Positions 10,771 through 20,690 of a DNA stretch of 64,000 bases are shown here, piece by piece. The stretch lies in the NCBI GenBank assembly GCA_946902875.1, contig OX336336.1:28351558-28415557 (forward strand), in the 5' to 3' direction. The notes beneath the pieces are model-generated. The model made no database searches, had not been told where the DNA came from, and saw nothing but the letters and a program-made list of their open reading frames with translations. Position 1 is the stretch's first letter; every line of letters begins with the position of its first letter. The DNA is from Nematopogon swammerdamellus. Taxonomy: Eukaryota > Arthropoda > Insecta > Lepidoptera > Adelidae. The translations under genes and the position numbers were made by a program.

Positions 10771-11165
10771 AAAATCGAGGGTGCGCAGTGTGGCTCCCTA
10801 AGTGTGTTCTACCGCTTATTCTATGGGGAGTGCTCGGAGGAGCTGTTTAACGCGATCCCGCCGTTCCCTTTTCACCTCCGCACCACGCGCACCGGACAGG
10901 GTTTGCATACCTACACGCTGGACTTACCGTATTTTGTACAAACCGGTTCTGTAGATCTTTTCTCTACAGAAGCGGTAAACTTTGGAACGCTCTCCCTGCC
11001 CATACCTGTATTTCCCCCCAAATACATTTCCGGGTCCTTCAAGAGGGGCGTGAATAGACACCTGTCAGGTCGGCATGGCCTTCGCAACCCTCGCATACGA
11101 CCGAATGTCCATGGGCGTCGTTAGAGACCTTATGGGAGGATCTAGGAGTCATATCGCGTTTTCAA
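10771..11165 (+). pseudogene. LINE E, C-terminal ORF2 fragment
   Basis: Plus-strand fragment encoding 'GSLSVFYRLFYGECSEELF' and, after frame disturbance, 'SGRHGLRNPRIRPNVHGRR', the C-terminal tail of the jockey-type LINE best seen at 59439-60885. It is 5'-truncated, with no reverse transcriptase motif present. It is a dead copy. Confidence 0.8.
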
Positions 11166-11440
11166 TTTTTTTTAAATACAAGCCCTGGTTGGTTGCGCGT
11201 TGATACTGCTGAAGGGGATATGACAAAAAACTAGTACTAAGGGTCTCTGAGCTAAGCCGCGGACAGACGGACGGACGGACATGGCGAAACTATAAGTGTG
11301 CTATAAGGGTTCCTTGTTGACTACGGAACGCTAAAAAAATGATGACGAACCATACTGAATATGCATAATAATATGCCTCAATGAAATATTGTTATTGTTG
11401 TATGTTCTTTATGGCGAAATAAATATCTGAATCTGAATCT
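11166..11440 (+). repeat. repeat F variant and LINE-type tail
   Basis: Bases 11250-11335 carry a 'gacagacggacggacggaca' block and 'ctacggaacgctaaaaa' end like repeat F. Bases 11390-11440 are a LINE- or SINE-type 3' tail, 'ggcgaaataaatatctgaat' followed by tandem 'ctgaat'. The same tail occurs reversed at 44781-44822. Confidence 0.5.
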
Positions 11441-11474
11441 GATATATGGTCCCTAGGCCCGGAAGTCGGTGACT

Positions 11475-11936
11475 TTATACAGAATGTTGTAACGGCCAGT
11501 ACATTAAATTCGCCAGCGCAATCCTCATGTTTTTCCGAGACAAAAAAGTGAACAAAGTTTTCCTCTAAAGTATCTACTTTTGGAGATATTAATTTTTGAA
11601 ATTTATGTTTTCGTCAAGTGTAAATTTGACACGCGCGGGGGGAGAGTGCTGGCCCGGGAACGGTTGGCGTCGAAAAACACACGCCGCGCCACCGGCACCG
11701 CCGCGCATCTCCTCGCTCCGCGCGCTCGTCCTTGCTCGCTCACTCACCTCGCGCATTTCATTCCCACGTTTGTGCAGAACATTAGATCTTTTTTACACTA
11801 AATTAATTAATTAGTTTGTATGAAAACTGTAAAATTTTATTTGAAGGGAATTCAGAAAAAAGTTGTTTGACTTTTTTGTTACCCCAATAATCATTTCCTA
11901 AATTTTATGTAGTGGCCGTTACAACACCCTGTATAG
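11475..11936. mobile_element. MITE 2, about 460 bp, ends 'tacag..gttgtaacggcca'
   Basis: 'tatacagaatgttgtaacgg' at 11476 and 'ccgttacaacaccctgtata' ending at 11935 are inverted repeats of about 22 bp (two mismatches). The inside holds a GC-rich block (11635-11760) that is open in two frames, but these frames carry no family motif. It is a non-autonomous DNA element. The short 'ta' or 'ttata' at both edges may be the target duplication. Confidence 0.7.
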
Positions 11937-11973
11937 GTATTCAGTTAAATTAAGATAGCCTTCTAAAATAGCA

Positions 11974-11991
11974 GTCAATGTTAACATTGAC
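11974..11991. repeat. perfect 18-bp palindrome
   Basis: The bases 'gtcaatgttaacattgac' read the same on both strands. No neighbouring gene gives it an obvious role. Confidence 0.8.
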
Positions 11992-12126
11992 GGCTGTCAC
12001 TGTCGAAATTAATAATCTATTGCGCAGGGTGGCACCCAGGCGAGGGTGCCCTGGGGTCGCCGCGTGGGGTTTATTTCGAAAGTCATGAATAAAATACCTT
12101 TCTAATTCAGAACAAGGTAAATATGA

Positions 12127-12534
12127 TTTTTTTTTATTTTTATGGACACTGATACGGTTGGTTTTCTACATCACCTAAACATCCGTGATGTCAGCCCATA
12201 ACACCTTGGTTAACTAGGTGCCATGGCAGTGCTTCACCTTCGCTAGTGCCGGCTACACTGAACTGGACGGAAAACACGGTCGAAGCGGCCGTTCTAAATA
12301 CACGTCCGCTTCCACCGACATTTCGTTCAGTGCGGTGGTAACAACCTGGGCGGGTTAAACCCTACCACCTAGTAAGGTAAGATGGGGAGGGACCTACAGT
12401 TTTACGTGGAATCCGAACCACGGTCAGCCTCCAACGGTCGAGCGGTCACCCATCCAAGAACTGACCGTCCCAGCGTTGCTTAACCATCAATAGCGACAGT
12501 CGACTGTCTGCACCACTGAGCTATCGAGGCTGAC
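12127..12534 (-). mobile_element. SINE family A, full length
   Basis: Minus-strand copy from 'gtcagcctcgatagctcagt' to the poly-A side at 12127-12140. It has a duplicated-looking segment near 12260-12310 compared with 23662-24045. The MITE at 12541-12801 begins a few bases beyond its head. Confidence 0.88.
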
Positions 12535-12540
12535 ATACTT

Positions 12541-12801
12541 ATATAAGGTCTTTCATTAGTTAGTAACGATACGCTAAGGGGTGTATGTGTATCAGATACT
12601 GATCACGTTCCCTTATAAAAAATTTTTTACGATATAAAAAACCTACTCACTCCTCAAATTTAATACGTGAAGTGCACGTATTTCACCTTAATAAGTATCT
12701 TTTTTATATCGTAACAAAAATGGGCATGGAAACGTGATCAGTATCTGATACGCATACACCCCTTAGCGTATCGTTACCTACTATTGAAAGACCTTTTATA
12801 G
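12541..12801. mobile_element. foldback MITE, almost fully palindromic
   Basis: The left arm runs 'aaggtctttcat', 'taacgatacgctaaggggtg', 'tatcagatactgatcacgtt'. The right arm repeats this inverted: 'aacgtgatcagtatctgata', 'caccccttagcgtatcgtta', 'tgaaagacctt'. The middle also pairs ('tttacgatataaaaaa' with 'ttttttatatcgtaa'). Arms are about 120 bp, and only a short centre is unpaired. No coding sequence. It is likely a non-autonomous DNA transposon. Confidence 0.85.
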
Positions 12802-13032
12802 ATATGTAGAAGATACATTCATGTGAGCCAGCCAGCAACGCTCGTCAAATTTTCGGGTCGACCTTATAAACTTATCCGTGGTGAATCGATTGTCGGCAAA
12901 ATTGCGACGACGAAAAGCCGATACATGTAACGAAATGTCACGGCGCGCAATCGGTACAATAGTATCCGAAAGGTCACCATATAAAATATGACTAATACCA
13001 TAAATAATAATCGATACATTACTTTATGTACA

Positions 13033-13360
13033 TTTTTTTTTTATGGAAACTGACACGGTTAGCTACGTCACCTACAACGTCCGTGATGTCAGCCCATAAC
13101 ACCGGGTGAACTTGGTGCCACGTCAGTGCTTCCCTTCGGTCGTGCCGGCTACACTGAACTGCACGGAAAACACAAACTATTTGCATAGCCGTTTCGACCG
13201 ACCTTTCATTCAGGGCGGTGGTACCAATCCGGGCGGGTTAAACCCTACCACCTAGTAATATAAGAAGGGAGTCATAATTATCCCTTAGTCGCCTTTTACG
13301 ACATGCACGGGGAGAGATGCAGTGGGGCTATTCTTTTTAAGTACCGGCCCCACACGGTAC
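13033..13360 (-). mobile_element. SINE family BA, full length
   Basis: Minus-strand copy with the 'ccgtgtggggccggtac' head, 'aggcgactaagggataatta' junction and A-type body and tail. It is very close to the copy at 2094-2430. Confidence 0.87.
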
Positions 13361-13968
13361 AAATACATACAGACATACTACGCACGTACACACGTAAACT
13401 GATCTAGTAAATTTTTAATGTTTTTATTGATTTGTCTTATTATTTGACCGATTATATTTCGGTCAGTATCCGTGGTCAGACTGCATAGTTAGATTGATCT
13501 GACCACGGATTTTTAAGGACTGCATTTTTTTTATTTAATAAGTATGACATTTTTAATATATTCATAATATTTTTTATTTTCTGATATTGATTGTAATTTT
13601 TTGACATAACATTTTTTTTATATCATTTTTAATTCAATGATTGATTTTATATCTTAATGTTTTTATATTTTCTTGTTCTATTGACTTTTTCTCTTGACCT
13701 TTTTGTACAATGATATATGTTTGATTTTAATGTGTTACACTTGTAGTATTTACATATTTTGTGCATTTTAAATCTTCTATGTTTTGACGATGTCCTATTT
13801 TTGCTTGGATCGAATTAGAATGATAAGAAAGTTTATACAATTTGACCTGTAAAAAAAAGTACTTTAGTACCTACTCTAGTAGAAACAGTAACAGCCTTTC
13901 TCAAACATCACTCCCGAAAAAAAAATATAACACCGATCAAAATCTGCTTATAAGTAAGCTTAGCTTAG
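13361..13968. other. AT-rich sequence with a hairpin
   Basis: No gene recognised. At 13468-13510 'atccgtggtcaga' pairs with 'tctgaccacggat' (13 bp, 17-nt loop). The rest is low-GC DNA. Confidence 0.5.
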
Positions 13969-14255
13969 CTTCCCACCAAAATCACCTCTCCTCGCGAAAC
14001 CACGCTCAGTTAGGTGCCATGCCAGCAGATTTACGGACTGTTGCTAGGCTGTCTAGCCCGTTAATACGACGCTTGAAGACACCCAGGTTAAAGGATTCGG
14101 CAAATACACCCGCCGGAAGACAGTTCCACGCCCTAGCGGTGCGACAAAGCAACGATTTATATTAGAGATCCGATGGGTTCTGAAGAGCCCAAAGTCAAGA
14201 ACAAAAGAGTTCTGAGTCTCTCTGCGAAGAGTCATGCGGAGATAGGACGGGTGGC
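13969..14255 (-). pseudogene. LINE D, ORF2 C-terminus fragment
   Basis: On the minus strand this carries 'WNCLP'-like and 'NLGVFK'-like coding traces of the C-terminus of a jockey-type ORF2, with frameshifts. Related copies are at 23285, 26650 and 61990. It is 5'-truncated. Confidence 0.65.
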
Positions 14256-14283
14256 AGGGATGACATGAAATTAAGTTAAATTA

Positions 14284-14862
14284 ATTATCTAAAACCTCAA
14301 AAAGCTTTATTTGTAATAGTGTTAGATTAATAATTTTAACGACGGATTAAACAAATGTTAATTGAAAAGAGTTATTTATTACACTGTTAAGGACGAATTT
14401 AACTGATCGTAATTTTATCTACTACTGTTTTTCCCACTAACAAACTTTGACAATATAATTCGATACACTTTGTAACATTAGATTTTTAATATGACTTATT
14501 ACATTTCTTTGTAATAAATGTAAACTAATTGTTTTTTATTTGACTTGATATATGAAGTATCAAAATTGACGATGGCCCTATACACCAGATATAGGTAATG
14601 TAAATAGGCAGATTAGTCAGATTCTTGAGTATTCATGTTTATGCTGTAAATATTAATATTCTTGTGAGCGGTAGTATGGGTTAATTATTTGTAAATTACT
14701 TTAATATAATACTTATAAGGTACTAACAAAACATTGTGACTTGCGAAGTTTGTTTGTCAGTTCTTCTTCGCATTTGAATTTAGAACTTGCGGAATTTTCG
14801 ACATGTCCAAGCGTAGGTTACCTACTTATGGATTAAATTATACAATAAACAATAAGAAAGAG
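14284..14862 (+). mobile_element. LINE H 3' end (5'-truncated copy)
   Basis: From 'caaaaagctttatttgtaat' to 'aatttagaacttgcgg' and the tail 'acaataaacaataa', this matches 31587-32207 along its length, with an internal loss of roughly 20 bp in the last codons of ORF2. It is the same LINE family as the copy at 30459-32207. Its 3' tail ends about 40 bp from the splice donor of the 5-HT2 receptor exon, so it sits inside the receptor intron, in the opposite orientation to the gene. Confidence 0.85.
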
Positions 14863-14904
14863 AGAAAAGGAAATTGTAACCATTCACAAAATCCAAACAC
14901 TCAC

Positions 14905-15137
14905 CTTAGAATACATCAAACTAAGCGGAAGACTCATGGCGGTGGACAGAATCCAGACGAAGGCGATCTTCACTGTGACGCGCTTCCTCGTTTTGTTCCT
15001 GCCGAAGCGCATGGGGTAGCGCAGGGAGAGGTATCGGTCCACGCTGATGGTACAGAGGTGCATGATGGAAGCCGTGCAGAGAAGAACGTCCAGGCAGATC
15101 CAGGTCAGACACCAGACGGCTGGGAGGGGGAAGTAAC
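14905..15137 (-). CDS. 5-HT2A: 5-HT2-type serotonin receptor exon (TM3 to TM4)
   Basis: This 233-bp internal exon encodes part of a G protein-coupled receptor for serotonin, acting in the plasma membrane and expected to couple through Gq. The peptide runs from 'YFPLPAVWCLTWICLDVLLC' (end of ECL1, the conserved Cys and TM3) to the DRY motif in 'SVDRYLSLRYPMRFGRNKT' and then TM4 'IAFVWILSTAMSLPLSLMYSK'. The acceptor is 'ttgttgcag|GT' (exon starts at 15137, so one base of the Gly codon comes from the previous exon) and the donor is 'TCTAAG|gtgagtg' (exon ends at 14905). From family knowledge this is closest to insect 5-HT2A. 5-HT2B is the main alternative. No neighbouring exon was recognised within 64 kb, implying long introns. 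The opposite-strand open frame is a shadow. Confidence 0.9.
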
Positions 15138-15298
15138 CTGCAACAAGATGGAACACGTTCAAGCAGTCGACCGTATGGGAAAAGGCGGGGTTATTGTTGC
15201 CAACCCTCACGAAAAGCCTGTCTTTCTTATGGCTTTTCAGGATCAAATTTTAATCTTAAGTTAATTCAATAACATTATTTTTATGCCATATCAAACAA
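15138..15298 (-). other. intron of the receptor gene, upstream side
   Basis: The open frame continues past the acceptor to 15246, but it is non-homologous and lies beyond the 'cag' acceptor. It is treated as intron. Confidence 0.6.
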
Positions 15299-15676
15299 TA
15301 CTACTAATAATAAATCTGTAAGGGATGGCAATGGAGTAAGTTAGAAATATTGTGGTTGTAGAATCTTTGTATGATACTAAAACTAATTTGAAGACTTTTA
15401 GAAATATTTTCTGTTTGTATGAATGTTCCTCCATAACTCTTAAACCGATCATCCGAATTCGATGAAGCTTAGTACAAGCACATTTAGCTATACGAGACAC
15501 AGTATAGGCTTGTATGTATGTAATAACATTCAGTTCCGGTTACGCTAAGATGTGGCTCTCATACAAACCAAATTGTTCCGCGCGCCGAAATAAAGGCACG
15601 GCAGCGATCTTACTTACTTTCTTATTTTTAAATACGAATTTCACGCGAGCGAAGCTGTGGACAAAAGCTAGCTTTG
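15299..15676 (+). mobile_element. Helitron-like non-autonomous repeat
   Basis: The copy runs from 'ctactaataataaatctgta' to 'cgagcgaagctgtggacaaa' with the end 'agctag'. The same arrangement is at 36908-37425. The 'gaagc.g.gg.caaaagctag' end is common on short insect repeats regarded as Helitron derivatives, with no target duplication or inverted ends. The class is inferred from that end only. Confidence 0.55.
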
Positions 15677-15790
15677 AATAAAATTTCTACAGATACACAG
15701 CTCTTGTCATCATAAACAGCCCGCCTCTGGAATAATCTGCCCGTGAATTTACGCTCCTCTGCGTCTATGAGTGAATTTAAGAAACATTTG

Positions 15791-16097
15791 TACCGTGTGG
15801 GGCCGGTACTTTAAAAGAATAGCCCCACTGCATCTCTCCCCGTGTACGTCGTAAAAGACGACTAAGGGATATGACTCCCTTCTTATATTACTAGGTGGTA
15901 GGGTTTAACCCGCCCGGGTTGGTACCACCGCACTGAATGAAAGTTCCGTCGAAACGGCTGTGTAAATAGTTTGTGTTTTCCGTCCAGTTCAGTGTAGCAC
16001 GACCGAAGGGAAGCACTGACGTGGCACCAAGTTCACCCGGTGTTATGGGCTGACTGACATCACGGATGTTGTAGGTGATCCAGCCAACCGTGTCAGT
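15791..16097 (+). mobile_element. SINE family BA, full length
   Basis: Starts 'taccgtgtggggccggtact', passes from the B head ('gacgactaagggatatgact') into the A body and ends 'ccaaccgtgtcagt' without a clear poly-A. It is a plus-strand copy. Confidence 0.85.
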
Positions 16098-16151
16098 AAA
16101 GGAAAGCGCGACATGTAGAATCGAGCCACCCGTATGGTGTATTTATATAGT

Positions 16152-16812
16152 ACAAGCTGTGCCCGCGGCTCCGCCCGCTCTCATATTTCACTTCACTGCT
16201 AACCTCATAAGCCATTTAGCGTGATAGTAAGTAGCCTATAGTTGATGGGAAGAATCAAGCTATCCGTAGAATTTTGTTTTATTAAAATCCGTTTAGTGGT
16301 TCTCGAGTTATAAGCGGACAGGCAGACACTCAGACACTCAGACAGAAAGCAGACGTTGGATTTTATTATAGGTAAGGACAAGCTGTGCCCGCGGCTCCGC
16401 CCGCTTTCATATTTCACTTCACTGCTAACCTCATAAGCCATTTAGCGTGATAGTAAGTAGCCTATAGTTGATGGGAAGAATCAAGCTATCCGTAGATTTT
16501 TTTTTTATTAAAATCGGTTCAGTGGTTCTCGAGTTATAAGCGGACAGACAGACACTCAGACAGACAGAAAGCAGACGTTGGATTTTATTATAGGTACTAG
16601 CTGTGCCCGTGGCTCCGCCCGCTCTCATATTTCACTTCACTGCTAACCTCATAAGCCATTTAGCGTGATAGTAAGTAGCCTATAGTTGATGGGAAGAATC
16701 AAGCTATCCGTAGAATTTTGTTTTATGAAAATCGGTTCAGTGGTTCTCGAGTTATAAGCGGACAGACAGACACTCAGACAGACAGAAAGCAGACGTTGGA
16801 TTTTATTATAGG
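16152..16812 (-). repeat. three tandem copies of a 220-bp Helitron-like repeat
   Basis: Copies begin at 16152, 16379 and 16596. Each starts 'agctgtgcccg.ggctccgcc' and ends 'ttggattttattataggta'. They are nearly identical, including 'gcgtgatagtaagtagccta'. A fourth copy lies at 25120-25347 in the opposite orientation. Read on the minus strand the end is 'gccgcgggcacagct', the Helitron-like end. Frames of 65-147 codons across this block are shadows of the repeat. Confidence 0.85.
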
Positions 16813-18304
16813 TAAGGAAGGAAAGGAATAAGGAATAAGGAAGTATTGATATAGCTTTTTCTTTTAGTGTATTTAATTTATTTATGTAAATACGGCTGTG
16901 TTTCTGATACGTTTTCGTGGCGTTTGCAGTCGAGACCCTCGGTGCGTGGCGCGTGGGCACCAGAATAAAAAAAAACGGACGGGTTGCACTCCGCGAGTGC
17001 CGGCAGAAGTGAAAACTACGCTCCCGCGTTATAATATGTCTACAGCCCCCAGACTCCCGCATGGGCGTGGCCCGCGGACGGCGCGCGCGCACATGAGCGC
17101 CGACCTCGACATAAACGCAGATATTTCGGAAACTAATAAAGTTAGATCTATAAACTCTTCTGTCCTAGAAAGCCTAGAAAATTTCCTAAAATCCATGTGA
17201 AACAGTGAGGCTTACCTTGTTTAGAAGTACCAGATATTTTAGGTAGAAAAAAAAATCCCAATTTTTTTTTGAAAAATTCATTATAAAATAAATTCAAAAC
17301 ATACCTTTACAATATTTATATCAGAATACTCGTAAAGAAACATACTTTTAGAAATAGTAAAGTATAATATACGTTTTCTTTACAGAAATCAGCGAAATCG
17401 GATGTTCAACATGAACATCCTGGGACATTCCGTAAACTCCGAGATGGCACGCGCGTGATATTTTTTCCCAATTTTATAAATATATTATTTGAACTAAACC
17501 TTCTTTTATTTTGCAACTGATCGTATGTTTGTATAATAATGCGAAGAAAATTGGAAAAATAAGCTATATTTCCATGAAAAATATGCCCCCAAAGTCATGT
17601 TTACACATTTCATACAAAAATAAACAAACATTTTTGAGCGACGAAAAATATGACTTTTGTCGCCACCCGAACTCGTAATGCATCTTCTATTGGTAGAATA
17701 ACTAATAAATAACACTATTTACTAACCTTTAGCTCATAGATGCACTTGAATACACTTATAATAAATAATTTCGCAGAAGTGCGTCACCTCGAAACTCGTG
17801 AGAAATAGGAGAACAAAGAAACTGTCAGCTGACAGCTAGCGTTCGTTTTATTATTCATAATTGGTCTTTGGAGACAAGAAAAATGGTTAGTTCATAATTG
17901 CCGGTATCACTTATAGCCCCCATCAACGATTGAAAGAGCAATAGACCAATTCGTGCGACCGTAATTTGAGAATAAAGATGGGGTCCGTTTCGGGCCCAAG
18001 ATAATTGGCGGAAAAAATATATGGGCTCCGTTTCGGTTCCATAGGAGCTGCCAGGTTAAACATCAACGTTGTGCATTTTTTAATATTTTGGAATGGTAAG
18101 GGAATAATTTCGCACGAATTGTTTTATTTATCAGTATAAAAGTGCTATCATTTATGTGGTAAAATACAATATTCATTTATTGCGCTATCGTAGACAATCA
18201 TGACAATTTTTATTACATAAAAAATTTAACACTACAGAACTATTATAATTATTTTACATCAAAAAGTTTATTTATCAGAAAAATCAACTTTCATCCATAA
18301 TTTC
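16813..18304. other. unrecognised sequence
   Basis: A plus-strand frame of 100 codons (16898-17200) crosses a GC-rich patch but has no family signature. A 'ttttctttacag' acceptor-like string lies at 17378-17390, followed by about 75 open bases; without homology I do not call an exon. Confidence 0.45.
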
Positions 18305-18395
18305 AACGAATCTTACGCTTTTTCGATCAGGCTACGGATCTGACGCGAGTTTAAAAATTTTTACTCATCTAAAAAAAGTGCCAAGCGCCATTGAT
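18305..18395. repeat. left copy of a 90-bp direct repeat
   Basis: 'tacgctttttcgatcaggct', 'ctgacgcgagttta' and 'ctaaaaaaagtgccaagcgc' recur at 19245-19353. In the right copy 'tctgacgcgagtt' is itself doubled. Confidence 0.75.
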
Positions 18396-18578
18396 GTATA
18401 TTTATAGATATGCCCATCCCATACATTACTCCCGAAAAAATTTGTTCTCGACGAGAACTGCATAAATTGCAGATTTCATGGAAAGCCGCTTCATACGGCG
18501 TGTGCAGCGCGTGTTGAGCGTAAGTCTTACTGTACCGAGTATGTGGCGCAAAAGTGCCTGTGTTCAGCATGCCCGGTT

Positions 18579-18601
18579 GCTGTTACAAGTATTGTAACAG
18601 C
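18579..18601. repeat. perfect 10-bp hairpin
   Basis: 'gctgttacaa' pairs with 'ttgtaacagc' around a 3-base loop. It has no terminator meaning in a eukaryote. Confidence 0.75.
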
Positions 18602-18813
18602 TCAGATCGAAATTACGTAAAGAATGGCGTCTCCTTCCATCAGTAAGTATTTATTTTGCTGGTTTTTTTTTTCAAATTTTATGTTAAACAGATTTTTGTA
18701 TACGTAATTAATATAAAGAGCGAACGAGAAAGAGTAAAGATGTGTTTTATGCAAGAGTAACAGTGACAAACGTTGTTGTTTGTTTCGCCTGAGCATGTTA
18801 TGGCGTGTTAAGA

Positions 18814-19017
18814 AGCCATGTTGACATGTCACGGATTGTGTGACGTAGCTATCGCGTTCTCGTTCCCACTTGCCTACTGATCATAAGAGTGAGCGGAAAT
18901 ACGACAATCGCGCCGATGGGCGAGCGATGACATCTTTCTCGCTCACTTTTATCACCTGTAGGCAAGTGAGAACGCGACAGTAACGTCGTAGGGATCGCGT
19001 CACGTGACAGCATGGCG
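18814..19017. mobile_element. inverted-repeat element (probable MITE)
   Basis: 'gctatcgcgttctcgttccc', 'acttgcctac' and 'agagtgagcg' on the left are matched by 'cgctcac', 'gtaggcaagtgagaacgcga' on the right. The outer parts pair weakly ('agccatgttgac' with 'gtgacagcatggc'). It has no coding capacity. It lies between the two 90-bp direct repeats. Confidence 0.65.
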
Positions 19018-19230
19018 GCGTGTAAAATGCAAACACGAAAGTATCTCGTGGCAGGAGGCGCGGCGCGCTCCGATGCCCGCCGTTTACGGACATGAAACGA
19101 CTATGTATATGATGTAAGTGTGTGCTTGTGTGAGTATCACAATACTGTGTGTGAATGCACGCACACTTGTTAAGACGAAACATAGTACAGGTTAAATCGC
19201 GCGACGTTCGATCTATAAAATTAGACATCG

Positions 19231-19375
19231 ATGCCAAGCGCCGCTAAAGAAGTTTCGAATCTTATGCTTTTTCGATCGGGCTACGGATCTGACGCGAGTT
19301 CTGACGCGAGTTTAACATTTTTTACCCATCTAAAAAAAGTGCCAAGTGCCGCTAAAGAAGTTTTCACTTCAAAAA
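19231..19375. repeat. right copy of the 90-bp direct repeat
   Basis: Same sequence as 18305-18395, with the flanking words 'ccaagcgccgctaaagaagt' and 'ccaagtgccgctaaagaagt' placed on both sides. Confidence 0.7.
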
Positions 19376-19550
19376 GAGTTCATCAACAAGCTGAACGATA
19401 TGCTTGTCGACAAGTCTGGTGATCCACGTGCCAAGTCTCATCTCGTTAATTAGCCTCGAAATGCAGAGGGGCAAAGCAGCCAGTGTGCTGGGTACCGCTG
19501 GGGCGACGACGACTGTCGAATTAAGAGGAATTTTTTGTACTGTAATATTA
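19376..19550 (+). pseudogene. possible LINE ORF2 C-terminal remnant
   Basis: With a frame change the plus strand reads 'LEMQRGKAASVLGT', reminiscent of the 'QRGNAASVLGT' end of some insect LINE ORFs. It is followed by AT-rich DNA with 'gtaataaattcatata'. The evidence is one short motif. Confidence 0.3.
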
Positions 19551-20205
19551 TGTTTTTTAGTTTTAATTTATATTAGTTAAATTTTATTCATATCTTGATT
19601 GTAATAAATTCATATATTTATTTGGAATCTAAAAATATAATGCCACAAAATATTCTTGTTCGCCTGCATGTACTTCTCCCACATCCCGAAGGTTGGTTAG
19701 AATAGAATGCCTCTCGGCATTAAGCTCGGCTATTGGAGCTAAATCTAAAGAATTGGTGTTTCAATAAAAATATACACAGATACATACATATGTGAGTGCA
19801 TCTTGAGTAGAAGAGTCGAATCTAAAATTTGTACCCCTCGCCGAACAGTTTTCAAGGAATTGTTTGATTAATTCCCTATGGGAGCCGAGGCGAGCACACG
19901 AGAGCGAAGCCAGGATAAAGGTGCCTACATTAATTATGGAACGGTTATGTTCCAATTACGCGAATCGGGTGAGGCGGCTAAGTAATGGGTCCGCAATGTT
20001 CTATGAATTGGTCCATTTTACCCACGCGATACGGTTAGGAGTTCCCATTTCGGACCCACATAAATTGGGAACGTCGCCGTTGCTCTTGGCTAAGACAATG
20101 TCCCAGATACAATGTCAGAGTTCGGCTTATTGCTTTGGTAACCAGAGAATAATGCGAGGACTAGAAGGCATATGGATGAGGGGAACCACATATTTTTAAC
20201 GCCCG
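19551..20205. other. unrecognised sequence
   Basis: A 111-codon plus frame at 19864-20199 carries no recognisable domain. The words 'ccaattacgcgaatcgggt' and 'cccatttcggacccacataaattggg' hint at an internal inverted structure but it is too weak to call. Confidence 0.4.
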
Positions 20206-20480
20206 GTGAAAAAAGAGGGGTCTTATCTTATAAGTTTAACGTGTGTGTGTATGTGTGTAAGGGTGTGTCTGTCTGTGGCATCGTAGCTCCCAAACGGATG
20301 GACCGATTTGGATGTGGTTTTTTTATTGGAAAGCTGGTTTAATCGAAATTGTTGTTAGCTATCTTTGTAATCAATCAATCAATAATCAAGTAATTAAGTA
20401 ATAAAAACAATAATTATCTTAAAAAATTTAACCGATTTTCTTACGGTTTTTTTAAAAAAAGCTTGAAATAAAAGTTATAT
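20206..20480 (+). repeat. repeat G copy
   Basis: 'tttaacgtgtgtgtgtatgt', 'catcgtagctcccaaacgga', 'tggaccgatttggatgtgg' and 'aagctggtttaatcgaaatt' match the reversed copy at 9541-9672 and its flank. Confidence 0.6.
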
Positions 20481-20690
20481 TACAAATTTAAATAACTCGC
20501 GTCCCTTAAACAGTCAAAAATTATTTCTGTTTACTCACTCAAAGGAGTCGGGGGAGCGCTAAGTAAATAAAATATAAAAACTCAGAGTTGCGCGGGTATT
20601 TACTTATCGGTCCCCCGACTCCTTTAAGTGAGTAAACGACATTTTTAGGCATTTTAAGGGTCGGCGTTTTTTAAATTTGCTATTTTTAGA
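20481..20690. mobile_element. foldback element, about 210 bp
   Basis: 'gtttactcactcaaaggagt' with 'cgggggagc' (20529-20557) pairs with 'tcccccgactcctttaagtg' and 'agtaaac' (20611-20637). Outer arms pair less well ('cgcgtcccttaaacagtc' with 'attttaagggtcggcg'). A diverged single arm is at 9385-9455. Confidence 0.7.

Noticed and set aside
15138..15246. extension of the receptor coding frame upstream of 15137
   Set aside because: A good acceptor ('ttgttgcag') precedes the conserved Gly, and the extra residues do not resemble the receptor.
14803..15264. 153-residue plus-strand protein
   Set aside because: It fuses the LINE H tail to the antisense of the receptor exon, whose real coding strand is minus.
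16205..17092. three related 65-147-residue proteins
   Set aside because: They are the same frame in the three tandem Helitron-like copies and carry no domain.
17378..17465. host exon after a 'ttttctttacag' acceptor
   Set aside because: Short open stretch without homology, and no convincing donor follows.
18579..18601. transcription terminator hairpin
   Set aside because: A bacterial-type terminator has no meaning in this eukaryotic context.
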